A stretch of 64,000 nt of DNA, from contig NZ_VFTZ01000002.1 of the NCBI RefSeq assembly GCF_006440775.1, forward strand, positions 1-64,000, in the 5' to 3' direction. The notes beneath the pieces were generated by a model, which was not told the origin of the DNA, did not search any database, and worked only from the letters and a program-made list of their open reading frames with translations. The DNA comes from Mesorhizobium sp. B2-7-2. Lineage in GTDB: Bacteria > Pseudomonadota > Alphaproteobacteria > Rhizobiales > Rhizobiaceae. Each line of letters begins with the position of its first letter. Within the stretch, counting starts at the first letter, position 1. Below, one piece after another: positions 47,693-57,083 of this stretch. Made by a program: the position numbers and the translations under genes.

Positions 47693-48340
47693 TCAAGCGG
47701 CATCGGCAAGCGCGCCGCAGAAGCCCGCGACATCGGTGACGACGGCTTCGCCAAGAAAGCGCAGCGTCGCCATCGAGCGGTCGCGCGCTTCGCTGTTGCC
47801 GAAGCCGCAGGCGTCCTCGATCACGACGGCGACGAAACCGTTGTCGGTCGCCTGGCGCGCGGTCGGCTCGATGCCGATCTCCATGGCGATGCCGGCGAGC
47901 GCCACCGCGCGAACGCCGCAGTCACGCAGCGCAAAGCCGAGCGAGGTGGAATCGAAGGCCGACATGGTCAGCTTGTCGAACACCGCCTCGTCCGCGCGCG
48001 GGGCGAGTTCCGGCACGATCCGCGTCGCTTCGGCATCGCGCAGGAACCATGGCTGGACCGCGTCGGGGCTATCGCGCCGCTGCCAGGCCATGGCGGTGCG
48101 CAGCTGCGTGGCGCCCATCCATTTTTTCGGCAGCGACAAATGACGCGTGAATGCCACCCGCATGCCGGCCGAGCGCGCCGCTTCCAATGCCGTGCCGGTG
48201 CGTTCGACGATCGCCGCGGCGCCTTCGACCTGGCGGCAGATGCCGACCTGCATGTCGTAGACGATCAGCGCCATGCGGCGCGGATCGCACCATTCGGCCA
48301 GGCGCTGCGGAATCTCGATGCCTTCGCCAGAGCGGATCAT
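47693..48340 (-). CDS. Isochorismatase-like cysteine hydrolase
   Basis: A 215-residue protein of the isochorismatase-like hydrolase family: MALIVYDMQVGICRQ provides the catalytic aspartate, SAFDSTSLGFALRDCGVRAVALAGIAMEIGIEPTARQATDNGF corresponds to the conserved nucleophile helix, although the usual Cys in the G-x-x-x-x-x-C position appears as Met/Ala (GIAMEIGI). The nearby cysteine is in RDCGVRA, so activity may be altered. The ATG overlaps the stop of the upstream 109-residue gene (ATGA). Confidence 0.82.
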   Translation of the reverse strand: MIRSGEGIEIPQRLAEWCDPRRMALIVYDMQVGICRQVEGAAAIVERTGTALEAARSAGMRVAFTRHLSLPKKWMGATQLRTAMAWQRRDSPDAVQPWFLRDAEATRIVPELAPRADEAVFDKLTMSAFDSTSLGFALRDCGVRAVALAGIAMEIGIEPTARQATDNGFVAVVIEDACGFGNSEARDRSMATLRFLGEAVVTDVAGFCGALADAA

Positions 48341-48666
48341 GCCGCCGTCCGATCCCAGGGTTTGGCGATATCGACTGTTGGGTCGAACAGGAATTCCAGC
48401 GGCAGCGGCGCGTCGAAAGCGATGAAATGCCATTCCAGCAGCCCGGCTTTGGAGAGCGGGAAATCATCGGTATAGCGCATGGCCTGCTCGACGCTGTCGA
48501 GCTCGAAAACGATGATGACGCCGCCGACATCGGCGCGTGCATAGTTCTCGCGCACGATGCCTTGCTTCCACAGCCGCCATACATTCGAGACCTCGTCGCG
48601 CAGATAGGGCCTGAGATCGTCAAGCGTGACGCCGGGCTTGAAATTGTCATAGGCAAGAATCTTCAT
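48337..48666 (-). CDS. Hypothetical ABM-like protein coupled to isochorismatase-like gene
   Basis: A 109-residue protein (MKILAYDNFKPGVTLDDLRPYL ... ADVGGVIIVFELDSVEQAMRYTDDFPL) with the alternating pattern of dimeric alpha/beta-barrel proteins such as muconolactone-isomerase-like ones. It starts at ATG 48666, after a GGAGCGG-like site. Its stop overlaps the next gene, so the pair is translated together. Function is unknown. Confidence 0.72.
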   Translation of the reverse strand: MKILAYDNFKPGVTLDDLRPYLRDEVSNVWRLWKQGIVRENYARADVGGVIIVFELDSVEQAMRYTDDFPLSKAGLLEWHFIAFDAPLPLEFLFDPTVDIAKPWDRTAA

Positions 48667-48836
48667 CGGCCGCTCCTTGGCACGCGCTGTTCGTCCCGCG
48701 CTTCGTTCGGCTAGCATGATGGAAAAGGCATCGGCAACGAACGACATGGTGCGTTGAACAAGCCCTCAAGCTGGGCCTCCGTGTCGCTTTATTGAGGCAA
48801 AATGCGGCCGGTCATTGCCGGCATGGAGGAACGAGA

Positions 48837-49235
48837 ATGACCATCGAAAGGTTGAACCCGCAAGGCATGCACAGCAACCCCGCCTATTCGCAAGGCGTGT
48901 CGCTGCCTGCTTCCGCGCGCATCGTGCTGGTCGGAGGGCAGAACGGCGTCGATGCCGAAGGCAACATCGTCGGCAAGGGCGACCTCGCTGCGCAGACGAC
49001 GCAGGCGCTGGCCAATCTGGCCAAGGTTCTGCAAGCTGGCGGAGCGACGCTGGAGAATCTCGTCAGCCTGTCGGTCTATATCGTTGGCGACCAGGATATC
49101 GCTCCGGGCTTTGGCGCCTGGATGGCGTTCTGGGCCAACCGTGCTCCGCCGCCCATCATCAAGGCGCTGCGTGTTGTCGGCCTCGGCAATCCGGACTTCC
49201 TGATCGAGATCGAGGGCCAGGCGGCGATTGCGTAG
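48837..49235 (+). CDS. RidA-family protein
   Basis: A 132-residue RidA/YjgF-like protein. LNPQGMHSNPAYSQGVSLPASARIVLVGGQNGVDAEGNIVGKGDLAAQTTQALANLAKVL is the family pattern; near the C-terminus RAPPPIIKALRVVGLGNPDFLIEIEG replaces the canonical R-x-x-x-x-x-x-LP-x-x-x-x-VE-x-E, so the imine-deaminase arginine is uncertain. GGAGGAACGAG precedes the ATG. Confidence 0.85.
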   Translation: MTIERLNPQGMHSNPAYSQGVSLPASARIVLVGGQNGVDAEGNIVGKGDLAAQTTQALANLAKVLQAGGATLENLVSLSVYIVGDQDIAPGFGAWMAFWANRAPPPIIKALRVVGLGNPDFLIEIEGQAAIA

Positions 49236-49437
49236 ACTCCCGCTTGAAGGGACACACTACGCGGCCGTGAAATTCCATTCCTCCACTCGCCGCTGGATTG
49301 GCACGATCTATCTTCTTTCCTGATGAAAAGGGCTGGACAAGACAGGGCGCGCGATCCGCGAAACCGGAATGGATTCCCGCGGCCCACGCGCGGGATTGCC
49401 GACATCCGCCTCGAACTGCTTCGATGGAGCACTCAAG

Positions 49438-50874
49438 ATGAGCGAGCAGACAAAAGCGGCGCCGAAGGGCGCGCACATCAACCTGTCGAGATTGCGTCCG
49501 CCTTACGCTTCGGTGCTCGACCTGATCGGCCAGACGCCGGTCGTCGAGCTGACCAAATTCGACACCGGCAAATGCCGCCTGTTCATCAAGCTCGAAAGCC
49601 AGAATCCTGGCGGCTCGATCAAGGACCGCATCGCGCTCTCGATGATCGCGGCGGCGGAGAAGGAGGGACGCCTGAAGCGCGGTGGCACCATCGTCGAGGC
49701 GACCGCCGGCAACACCGGCCTCGGCCTCGCCCAGGTCGGCATCCCGAAAGGCTACCGCATCGTCCTCGTCGTGCCCGACAAGATGTCGCGCGAGAAGATC
49801 CAGCATCTGCGCGCTTTGGGCGCCGAGGTGCGCATGACCCGCTCCGATGTCGGCAAGGGCCATCCCGAATACTACCAGGACATGGCCGAGAAGATCGCCG
49901 CCGAGCTGCCCGGCGCTTTCTATGCCAACCAGTTTGCCAACCCGGCCAACCCGCTGGCGCATGAGACCACCACCGGCCCGGAAATCTTTGCGCAGCTCGA
50001 TGGCGATGTCGACGCGGTAGTGGTCGGCGTCGGCTCCGGCGGCACGCTCACCGGCCTCGGCCGCTTTTTTGCGAAACACTCGCCCAAGACCGAGATGGTG
50101 CTCGCCGACCCGGTCGGCTCGGTGCTGGCGCCGCTGATCAAGACCGGCAAGATGGAGGAGGCCGGCAGCTGGACGGTCGAAGGCATCGGCGAGGATTTCG
50201 TGCCGCCCAATGCCGATCTGTCGCTGGTGAAAAAGGCCTATTCGATTCCCGACAAGCAGAGCATGCTGGCGGTGCGCGATCTGTTGTCCAGGGAAGGCAT
50301 CCTGGCTGGCTCGTCCTCCGGCACGCTGCTGTCGGCAGCGCTTCGCTACTGTCGCGAGCAGACGTCGCCAAAACGCGTCGTCACCTTGGTCTGCGACAGC
50401 GGCAACAAGTATCTGTCGAAAGTCTTCGACGATATCTGGCTGGCCGAGCAGGGCCTTGCCGACCAGGAACAGCATGGCGATTTGCGCGACCTGGTCATGC
50501 GCTCGCCGCGCACCGGCGACATTGTGACCGTTGGCCCGGAGGAAACCCTGCTCAACGCCTATGGCCGCATGCGCCGCTCCGACGTTTCGCAGCTGCCGGT
50601 GCTGGACGAAGGCAGGCTGGTCGGCATCGTCGACGAGAGCGATATTTTAGCCAAGGTCGATGGACCCTATGACGGCCGCTGGGACCGTTTCAACGCGCCG
50701 GTGCGCACGGCCATGACCTCCAACCTGCACACGCTGCAGGCCAATCAGACGCTCGACGCGCTGCTGCCTGTCTTCGACCGCAACGAGGTCGCCATCGTCT
50801 TCGATGGCGAAGAGTTCATCGGCCTGATAACTCGTATAGACCTGATCAACCATCTGAGGCGCCGCGCAACATGA
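49438..50874 (+). CDS. Cystathionine beta-synthase with C-terminal CBS pair
   Basis: A 478-residue PLP enzyme combining serine (or O-acetylserine) and homocysteine to cystathionine. SQNPGGSIKDRIALSMI contains the PLP lysine, EATAGNTGLGLA the phosphate-proximal TxGNTG loop, and GVGSGGTLTGLGRFF the glycine-rich cofactor loop. Residues about 350-478 form two CBS domains (DIVTVGPEETLLNAYGRMR; AMTSNLHTLQANQTLDALL) for regulation. It lacks the N-terminal haem domain of animal enzymes. The ATG overlap downstream links it to the lyase gene. Confidence 0.92.
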   Translation: MSEQTKAAPKGAHINLSRLRPPYASVLDLIGQTPVVELTKFDTGKCRLFIKLESQNPGGSIKDRIALSMIAAAEKEGRLKRGGTIVEATAGNTGLGLAQVGIPKGYRIVLVVPDKMSREKIQHLRALGAEVRMTRSDVGKGHPEYYQDMAEKIAAELPGAFYANQFANPANPLAHETTTGPEIFAQLDGDVDAVVVGVGSGGTLTGLGRFFAKHSPKTEMVLADPVGSVLAPLIKTGKMEEAGSWTVEGIGEDFVPPNADLSLVKKAYSIPDKQSMLAVRDLLSREGILAGSSSGTLLSAALRYCREQTSPKRVVTLVCDSGNKYLSKVFDDIWLAEQGLADQEQHGDLRDLVMRSPRTGDIVTVGPEETLLNAYGRMRRSDVSQLPVLDEGRLVGIVDESDILAKVDGPYDGRWDRFNAPVRTAMTSNLHTLQANQTLDALLPVFDRNEVAIVFDGEEFIGLITRIDLINHLRRRAT

Positions 50875-52040
50875 CTTCGAACGGCAAGAACCGCCTGGCC
50901 TTTTCCACCCGCGCCATCCATGGCGGCCAGAGCCACGATCCGCTGACCGGCGCCGTGATGGTGCCGATCTACGCCACCTCCACCTACGGCCAGCAGTCGC
51001 CCGGCGTGCACAAGGGTTTTGAATACGCCCGCAGCCAGAACCCGACGCGCTTCGCCTTCGAGCGTGCCGTGGCCGACCTCGAAAGCGGCTCGGCCGCCTT
51101 CGCCTTTGCCTCCGGCCTGGCGGCGATCGGCACGGTGCTCGAGCTCCTCGATGCCGGCGCCCATATCGTCGCCACCGACGACATCTATGGCGGTTCGTTC
51201 CGCTTGATGGAGCGGGTGCGCAAGCGCTCCGCCGGCCTTGAGGTGAGTTTTGCCGACTTCACCGACCTCGCCGCGATCGAGGCGGCGATCCGCCCGGACA
51301 CGAAGCTGCTCTGGGTCGAGACGCCGACCAACCCGCTGCTGCGCATCGTCGACCTCGAAGCGATCGCCGCGCTTGCTAGGTGCAAGGGGCTGCTCACCGT
51401 CGCCGACAACACCTTCTGCAGCCCCTATATCCAGCGCCCGCTGGAGCTCGGCATCGACATCGTCGTGCACTCGACGACGAAATATCTCAATGGCCATTCC
51501 GACATGGTCGGCGGCGTGGCGGTCGTCGGCGATAACAAGGACCTCGCCGCCCAGCTGAAATTCCTGCAGAACGCCATCGGCGCCATTTCCGGCCCGTTCG
51601 ACAGTTTTCTGGCGCTGCGCGGTATAAAAACCCTGGCGCTCAGGATGGAGCGTCACTCGTCCAACGGCCTGAAAATAGCGCAATGGCTGGAAACGCGAAA
51701 AGATGTCCGCCGGGTCATCTATCCCGGCCTCGCCAGCCACCCGCAGCATTCCATCGCCGTCCAGCAGATGCACGCCTTCGGCGGCATGATCTCGGTCGAC
51801 CTCGACCGCGACCTGGCGGGAACAAAACGCTTCCTCGAACGCACCCAGCTCTTCACTTTGGCCGAAAGCCTGGGCGGCGTCGAAAGCCTGATCGAGCACC
51901 CGGCGCTGATGACGCACGGATCGATCCCGGCGGAAAAGCGTGGGGCGATAGGCATCACCGATTCGCTGGTGCGGCTGTCGTGTGGGATCGAGGACGGCGA
52001 TGATCTGATCGCGGATCTCGAGCAGGCGTTGCAGACCTGA
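50871..52040 (+). CDS. Cystathionine gamma-lyase/synthase family PLP enzyme
   Basis: A 389-residue Cys/Met metabolism PLP enzyme. STRAIHGGQSHDPLTGAVMVPIY begins the fold; YSRSQNPTR-like ARSQNPTRFAFE, TLWVETPTNPLL-like LLWVETPTNPLLRIVD, and the PLP lysine in VHSTTKYLNGHSDMVGG are all present. The start overlaps the synthase stop (ATGA). The pair CBS plus gamma-lyase is the reverse transsulfuration route from homocysteine to cysteine. Confidence 0.92.
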   Translation: MTSNGKNRLAFSTRAIHGGQSHDPLTGAVMVPIYATSTYGQQSPGVHKGFEYARSQNPTRFAFERAVADLESGSAAFAFASGLAAIGTVLELLDAGAHIVATDDIYGGSFRLMERVRKRSAGLEVSFADFTDLAAIEAAIRPDTKLLWVETPTNPLLRIVDLEAIAALARCKGLLTVADNTFCSPYIQRPLELGIDIVVHSTTKYLNGHSDMVGGVAVVGDNKDLAAQLKFLQNAIGAISGPFDSFLALRGIKTLALRMERHSSNGLKIAQWLETRKDVRRVIYPGLASHPQHSIAVQQMHAFGGMISVDLDRDLAGTKRFLERTQLFTLAESLGGVESLIEHPALMTHGSIPAEKRGAIGITDSLVRLSCGIEDGDDLIADLEQALQT

Positions 52041-52105
52041 GAACTCGCAGATACCACGTCATCGTGGTAATCCTTCGCGCCCCCTCTGGCCTGCCAGCCT
52101 TGTCC

Positions 52106-52617
52106 TTCGTCATTCTAGGGCGGAGCAAGGAGCGAAGCGACGCGCGCAGACCCTAGAATCCATGCCGTGACGGTTGAGAGCCGCCACGGTTTAGAACGGT
52201 TCACCAGCCGATCCCGCGAAACAGCTCGAACCATTCCGGATTGGTCTTCTCGATCAGCTCGATCTTCCACCGGCGTGGCCAACGTTTCAATGACGTCTCA
52301 CGCTGGATGGCATCGGCGATGTCGAAGTATTCCTCGTACCAGACCAGACGCTGCACACCGTAGCGGCTGGTGAAGCTGGAGCCTTGGCCAGTCTTGTGCT
52401 CCGGCATCCGGCGAGCAAGGTCGTTGGTGACACCGATATAGATCGTGCCGCCTTTCTGGCTTGCGGTCATGTAGACGTAGCCTGTCATGTGGGGATCTTA
52501 GCTGGCGCCATTACCACCCGCTATTCTGGACCGTTGCATTCTATGGCCAATGTCACGGCATGGATTCTAGGGTCTGCGCGCGTCGCTTCGCTCCTTGCTC
52601 CGCCCTAGAATGACGAA
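52106..52617. mobile_element. Putative GIY-YIG element bounded by perfect 66-bp inverted repeats (family B)
   Basis: Positions 52106-52171 and 52552-52617 are exact reverse complements over 66 bases. They are the family B arms (CGTCATTCTAGGGCGGAGC...). Between them lie arm-proximal family B sequence (GCCGCCACGG at left, CCGTTGCA at right) and a GIY-YIG nuclease gene. The element is about 512 bp; the gene-less 180-bp copies at 36887 and 43491 have the same arms and centre, as expected for deletion derivatives. No target-site duplication was identified. Confidence 0.65.
52201..52488 (-). CDS. GIY-YIG nuclease family protein
   Basis: A 95-residue single-domain nuclease. GYVYMTASQKGGTIYIGVTNDLARRMPEH provides the two tyrosine-containing strands (VYM and IYIG) and the catalytic-type arginine, RYGVQRLVWYEEY the second strand pair, and IQRETSLKRWPRRWK the metal-binding glutamate. 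It belongs to the short, stand-alone UPF0213-like group abundant in Rhizobiales. It sits inside inverted repeats also found gene-less elsewhere in the window, suggesting a role in moving or maintaining those repeats. Confidence 0.9.
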   Translation of the reverse strand: MTGYVYMTASQKGGTIYIGVTNDLARRMPEHKTGQGSSFTSRYGVQRLVWYEEYFDIADAIQRETSLKRWPRRWKIELIEKTNPEWFELFRGIGW

Positions 52618-52740
52618 GCGCCATTTGCGATCGTCCTGCCCGCGAGAGACGCGCTGTCCCGCTGACCTCTCGGTATGTGTGCCATTGCACGCCGCCATCC
52701 ACGCTCTAAACTGCCCCCAACTGCGATCTCCGGAGGCGCC

Positions 52741-53982
52741 ATGCGCGTGGTCGTGTTGGGTGGCGGCGTGGTCGGCGTCACCACGGCCTATCAGCTGCAG
52801 AAGGACGGGCACCAGGTCGTCATCCTCGAGCGCCAGCAACAGGTCGCTGCGGAGACCAGCTGGGGCAATGCCGGCATGATCGCGCCGGGGCATTCTTTTG
52901 TCTGGTCGTCGCCCAAGGCGCCGATGATCCTCTTGAAATCGCTGGTGCTGAAAGACCAGGCGCTGCGCTTCAGGCTTTCGGCCGATCCGCGGCTCTACAG
53001 CTGGTCGTGGCTGTTCCTGATGGAATGCACGGCCGGGAAGGCCAGGCGCAACACGCTACTCAAGCATCGGCTGGCGGTCTATTCGCAATCGGTCCTGCAC
53101 GAGGTCGTCGCCGACGAGGCGATCGACTACGACCGCAATGATCGCGGCATCCTTTATTTCTATCGCAGCCAGCAGGCGCTCGACAAAGGCGTCGAGCATA
53201 TGAAGCTGCTCGAATCCGACGGCCAGCTGATCAAGGTGCTCGACTGCGACGCCATCGTCGCCCTCGATCCGTCGTTGGCTTCCGCCAAGGAAAAAATCGC
53301 CGGCGGCATCCATTGCCCGACCGACGAGACCGGCGATCCGGCGAAATTCACCCGGGCGTTGGCCGCGAAGGTGGCCGAGCGCGGTGGCGAGATCCGCACC
53401 GGCACGACCATCACCGGCATCGAGACGTCCGGCGACGATGTCTCCCGGGTGCTGACCGACAAGGGAAGCATCAAGGGCGATGCCTATGTGCTGGCGCTCG
53501 GCTCCTACAGCCCGCTGATCGCGAGCACCGTCGGCATCAGCCTGCCGATCTATCCGATCAAGGGCTATTCGCTGACCATTCCGATCGGCAACCGTCCGGC
53601 GCCGCCCACCATCGCCGCGATCGACGAGCACAATCTGGTCGCCGTGTCGCGCTTCGGCGATCGGCTGCGCGTCACCGCTACGGCCGAGTTCGCCGGCTAC
53701 GACACCAGCCACAAACCGGCCGATTTCGCCTTCATGAAAGGGGTGACCGAGGAGCTCTATCCCGAAGGCGCCGATTACGACCGCGCCGAGATGTGGGCGG
53801 GCCTGCGGCCGATGACGCCCAACAATCTGCCCGAATTCGGCCGGCGCCGCCTCAGCAACCTCTACCTCAACACCGGGCACGGCCATATCGGCTGGACCAT
53901 GTCGCATGGTTCGGCCCGCATCACTGCCGACCTGATCGCCGGCCGCAAGCCGGCGATCTCGATGGACGGAATTTTGAACTGA
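52741..53982 (+). CDS. D-amino-acid dehydrogenase-like FAD oxidoreductase
   Basis: A 413-residue DAO/DadA-type flavoprotein. The FAD motif VVVLGGGVVGVTTAYQLQKDGH, AETSWGNAGMIAPGHSFVWSSP (DadA-like), YPIKGYSLTIPI, and the C-terminal GLRPMTPNNLPEFG and NTGHGHIGWTMSHGSARITADLIAG are characteristic. It oxidises D-amino acids to keto acids with membrane electron transfer. The ATG at 52741 is preceded by GGAGG. An Asp/Glu racemase gene follows 41 bases downstream, so together they may convert and oxidise a D/L amino acid. Confidence 0.9.
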   Translation: MRVVVLGGGVVGVTTAYQLQKDGHQVVILERQQQVAAETSWGNAGMIAPGHSFVWSSPKAPMILLKSLVLKDQALRFRLSADPRLYSWSWLFLMECTAGKARRNTLLKHRLAVYSQSVLHEVVADEAIDYDRNDRGILYFYRSQQALDKGVEHMKLLESDGQLIKVLDCDAIVALDPSLASAKEKIAGGIHCPTDETGDPAKFTRALAAKVAERGGEIRTGTTITGIETSGDDVSRVLTDKGSIKGDAYVLALGSYSPLIASTVGISLPIYPIKGYSLTIPIGNRPAPPTIAAIDEHNLVAVSRFGDRLRVTATAEFAGYDTSHKPADFAFMKGVTEELYPEGADYDRAEMWAGLRPMTPNNLPEFGRRRLSNLYLNTGHGHIGWTMSHGSARITADLIAGRKPAISMDGILN

Positions 53983-54023
53983 GAGCATGATCCCGGAGGG
54001 GATCGACCAGGAAAGGGAATGCC

Positions 54024-54824
54024 ATGTCTGTCAGCGCGGCCGCTACCCGCCCTCAATCGCCAGGGCCGATCGATTTGGGCGTCCTTCCGTCGGAGATCGA
54101 CGGCGGCCTCGCCTCGCGCGCGGCGATCGGGCTCGCGATCCTCGCCACCGACCAGACGCTGGAGCATGAGTTCCGCGCCCTGATCCGCATTCCGGGCGTC
54201 GCCTTCTACGAGGCCCGCCTCTTCAACGACAACGACATCACGCCCGATACTTTGCGCGCCATCGGCCCGCGCATCGCGCCCACCGTCGACCTCATCCTGC
54301 CCAGCATCCCGCTCGATGTCGTCGGCTTCGGCTGCACCTCGGCCACCATGACGCTCGGCGAGGACGCCGTCTTCGCCGAGATCCGCAAGGCGCGGCCGGG
54401 CGTCGCCTGCACCACCCCGGTCACCGGCGCTTTGGCCGCCTTCAAGGCGCTCGGCGCCAGGGGCATCGGCCTGCTCACGCCCTATGCGCCGGAGATCAAC
54501 CAGGGCCTGGTCCGCTACTTCACCGGCCGCGGCCTCGACATATCAGCCGTCGCCACTTTCGACCGGCGCGACGACCGCGAGGCGGCCCGCATCTCGCTGG
54601 CCTCGATCGAGGCGGCGGCCGAGCGCATGGCCGCCGTGCCGGGCGTGGAAGCGATCTTCATCTCCTGCACCAGCCTGCGCGTCGCCGAAGCGGTCGCCGA
54701 GCTGGAGCGGCGCATCGGCATTCCCGTCACCTCCTCCAACCACGCCATGGCCTGGCACTGCCTGCGGCTTGCCGGCATCGATGACGTCGTGCCGGCCGGC
54801 GGACGGTTGTTTGCGCTACCGTAG
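54024..54824 (+). CDS. Asp/Glu racemase / maleate isomerase superfamily protein
   Basis: A 266-residue protein of the Asp/Glu racemase superfamily, closest in pattern to maleate cis-trans isomerase and arylmalonate decarboxylase relatives. Two catalytic-type cysteines can be placed: VVGFGCTSATMTLG and AIFISCTSLRVAEAV. ALKALGARGIGLLTPYAPEIN is a family segment. It is co-directional with the DadA-like gene. The true substrate is undecided. Confidence 0.85.
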   Translation: MSVSAAATRPQSPGPIDLGVLPSEIDGGLASRAAIGLAILATDQTLEHEFRALIRIPGVAFYEARLFNDNDITPDTLRAIGPRIAPTVDLILPSIPLDVVGFGCTSATMTLGEDAVFAEIRKARPGVACTTPVTGALAAFKALGARGIGLLTPYAPEINQGLVRYFTGRGLDISAVATFDRRDDREAARISLASIEAAAERMAAVPGVEAIFISCTSLRVAEAVAELERRIGIPVTSSNHAMAWHCLRLAGIDDVVPAGGRLFALP

Positions 54825-54869
54825 CGGCCGGAATGGGACTGGCGCTGCCGCCCGCCCACTTGAGGGTGG

Positions 54870-55760
54870 CTACCCGCTCACCTTGAAGAAATCCACGAAC
54901 GCCCTGAGCGCCGGCCGCATCTGCCGGCGGCTCGGATAATAGACGAAGAAGCCGTCGAAGGACGGGCACCAGTCCTCCAGCACGCGGATCAACCTGCCCT
55001 CGGCGAGCGGCGCCTTGACATAATCCTCGAAGACGAAGGCAAGCCCGGCGCCGTCGACTGCCGCTTGGGCGATAAGATGGTCCTCGTCGAGGATCAGCGG
55101 TCCTTCCACCGCGATCTCGATTTCCTCGCCGTTCTTCTCGAACTCCCAGCGGTAGAGGATGCCGCTGGAGAAACGGAAGCGGATGCAACGATGGCCTGCG
55201 AGATCGCGCGGATGACCGGGCTTCGGCATGGAAGCGAAATAGGACGGCGCGGCGACCGCCGCGCCGCGGATGTCGGGCCCGATGCGCACCGCGATCATGT
55301 CGCGCTGCAGGCTTTCGCCGAGCCTGACGCCTGCGTCGAAGCCGCCTTCGACCACATCGGTGAAGCGATCCTCGATGACGATCTCCAGCACGATGTCGGG
55401 ATAGGCGGCGGCGAAGGCGCCGAGCCGCGGCGTCAACACCAGATGCGCAGCGGTGCGCGGCACGCTGAGCCTGAGATTGCCGGCCGGCCGGTCGCGCGCC
55501 TCGACCGCCGTTTCCAGCGCGAGGTCGATCTCGGACAGGGCCGGGCGCAGCCGTTCCAGAAGCTGCGCGCCTTCCTCGGTCGGCGCGACGCTGCGCGTGC
55601 TGCGCGCCAGCAGCCGCACGCCGAGCCGTGCTTCCAGGCTCGACACCGCATGGCTGACCGCGGAAGGCGCGATGCCGAGTTCGCGGGCGGCGCCGCGGAA
55701 GCTGGCACATTGGGCAACCGCGGCCAGCACGGCGAGTTGCGAGAGGTTCGTCCGATTCAT
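54870..55760 (-). CDS. LysR-family transcriptional regulator
   Basis: A 296-residue LTTR with HTH at residues about 5-60 (LSQLAVLAAVAQCASFRGAARELGIAPSAVSHAVSSLEARLG) and an effector domain (NLRLSVPRTAAHLVLTPRLGAFAAAYPDIVLEIVIEDRF). It is divergent from an aldo/keto reductase gene across 96 bases, the usual arrangement for an LTTR and its target. Confidence 0.9.
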   Translation of the reverse strand: MNRTNLSQLAVLAAVAQCASFRGAARELGIAPSAVSHAVSSLEARLGVRLLARSTRSVAPTEEGAQLLERLRPALSEIDLALETAVEARDRPAGNLRLSVPRTAAHLVLTPRLGAFAAAYPDIVLEIVIEDRFTDVVEGGFDAGVRLGESLQRDMIAVRIGPDIRGAAVAAPSYFASMPKPGHPRDLAGHRCIRFRFSSGILYRWEFEKNGEEIEIAVEGPLILDEDHLIAQAAVDGAGLAFVFEDYVKAPLAEGRLIRVLEDWCPSFDGFFVYYPSRRQMRPALRAFVDFFKVSG

Positions 55761-55856
55761 CGTTCTATTTTATAGAGCAACCCGTACAAAAGAGAAAGAA
55801 TTATCGAACGCATTGCGAGGCGCTATCTCTCCCCCATCGCAACAAGGAGATGCGCC

Positions 55857-56852
<996 letters not shown>

Positions 56853-56889
56853 TAGTTGAAAGGGGCGCTTCGGCGCCCCCTTGAAGGGT

Positions 56890-57062
56890 CGGCGCGAGGC
56901 CCCCTCTCTGTCCTGCCGGACATCTCCCCCTCAAGGGGGGAGATTGGCAGCTTGGGCGCCTGCGCCCTTCCTGCCTCGATTATTAGCGAAAGCGGACGCG
57001 ACATCGATCTCCCCCCTTGAGGGGGAGATGGCCGGCAGGCCAGAGAGGGGGGCCTCGCGCCG
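56890..57062. repeat. RIME-like palindromic intergenic element
   Basis: The left arm (about 56890-56943, CGCGAGGCCCCCTCTCTG...ATCTCCCCCTC) is inverted at about 57003-57062 (GATCTCCCCCCTTGAGG...AGAGAGGGGGGCCTCGCG). Each arm carries a local CTCCCCC/GGGGGAG hairpin. It fills the gap between convergent genes. Confidence 0.7.
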
Positions 57063-57083
57063 CCGTATCTTATCCCTGCACCC

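Noticed and set aside
49159-50475. A 438-codon minus-strand frame over the cystathionine beta-synthase gene
   Set aside because: Shadow frame; the plus-strand protein has full PLP-enzyme motifs.
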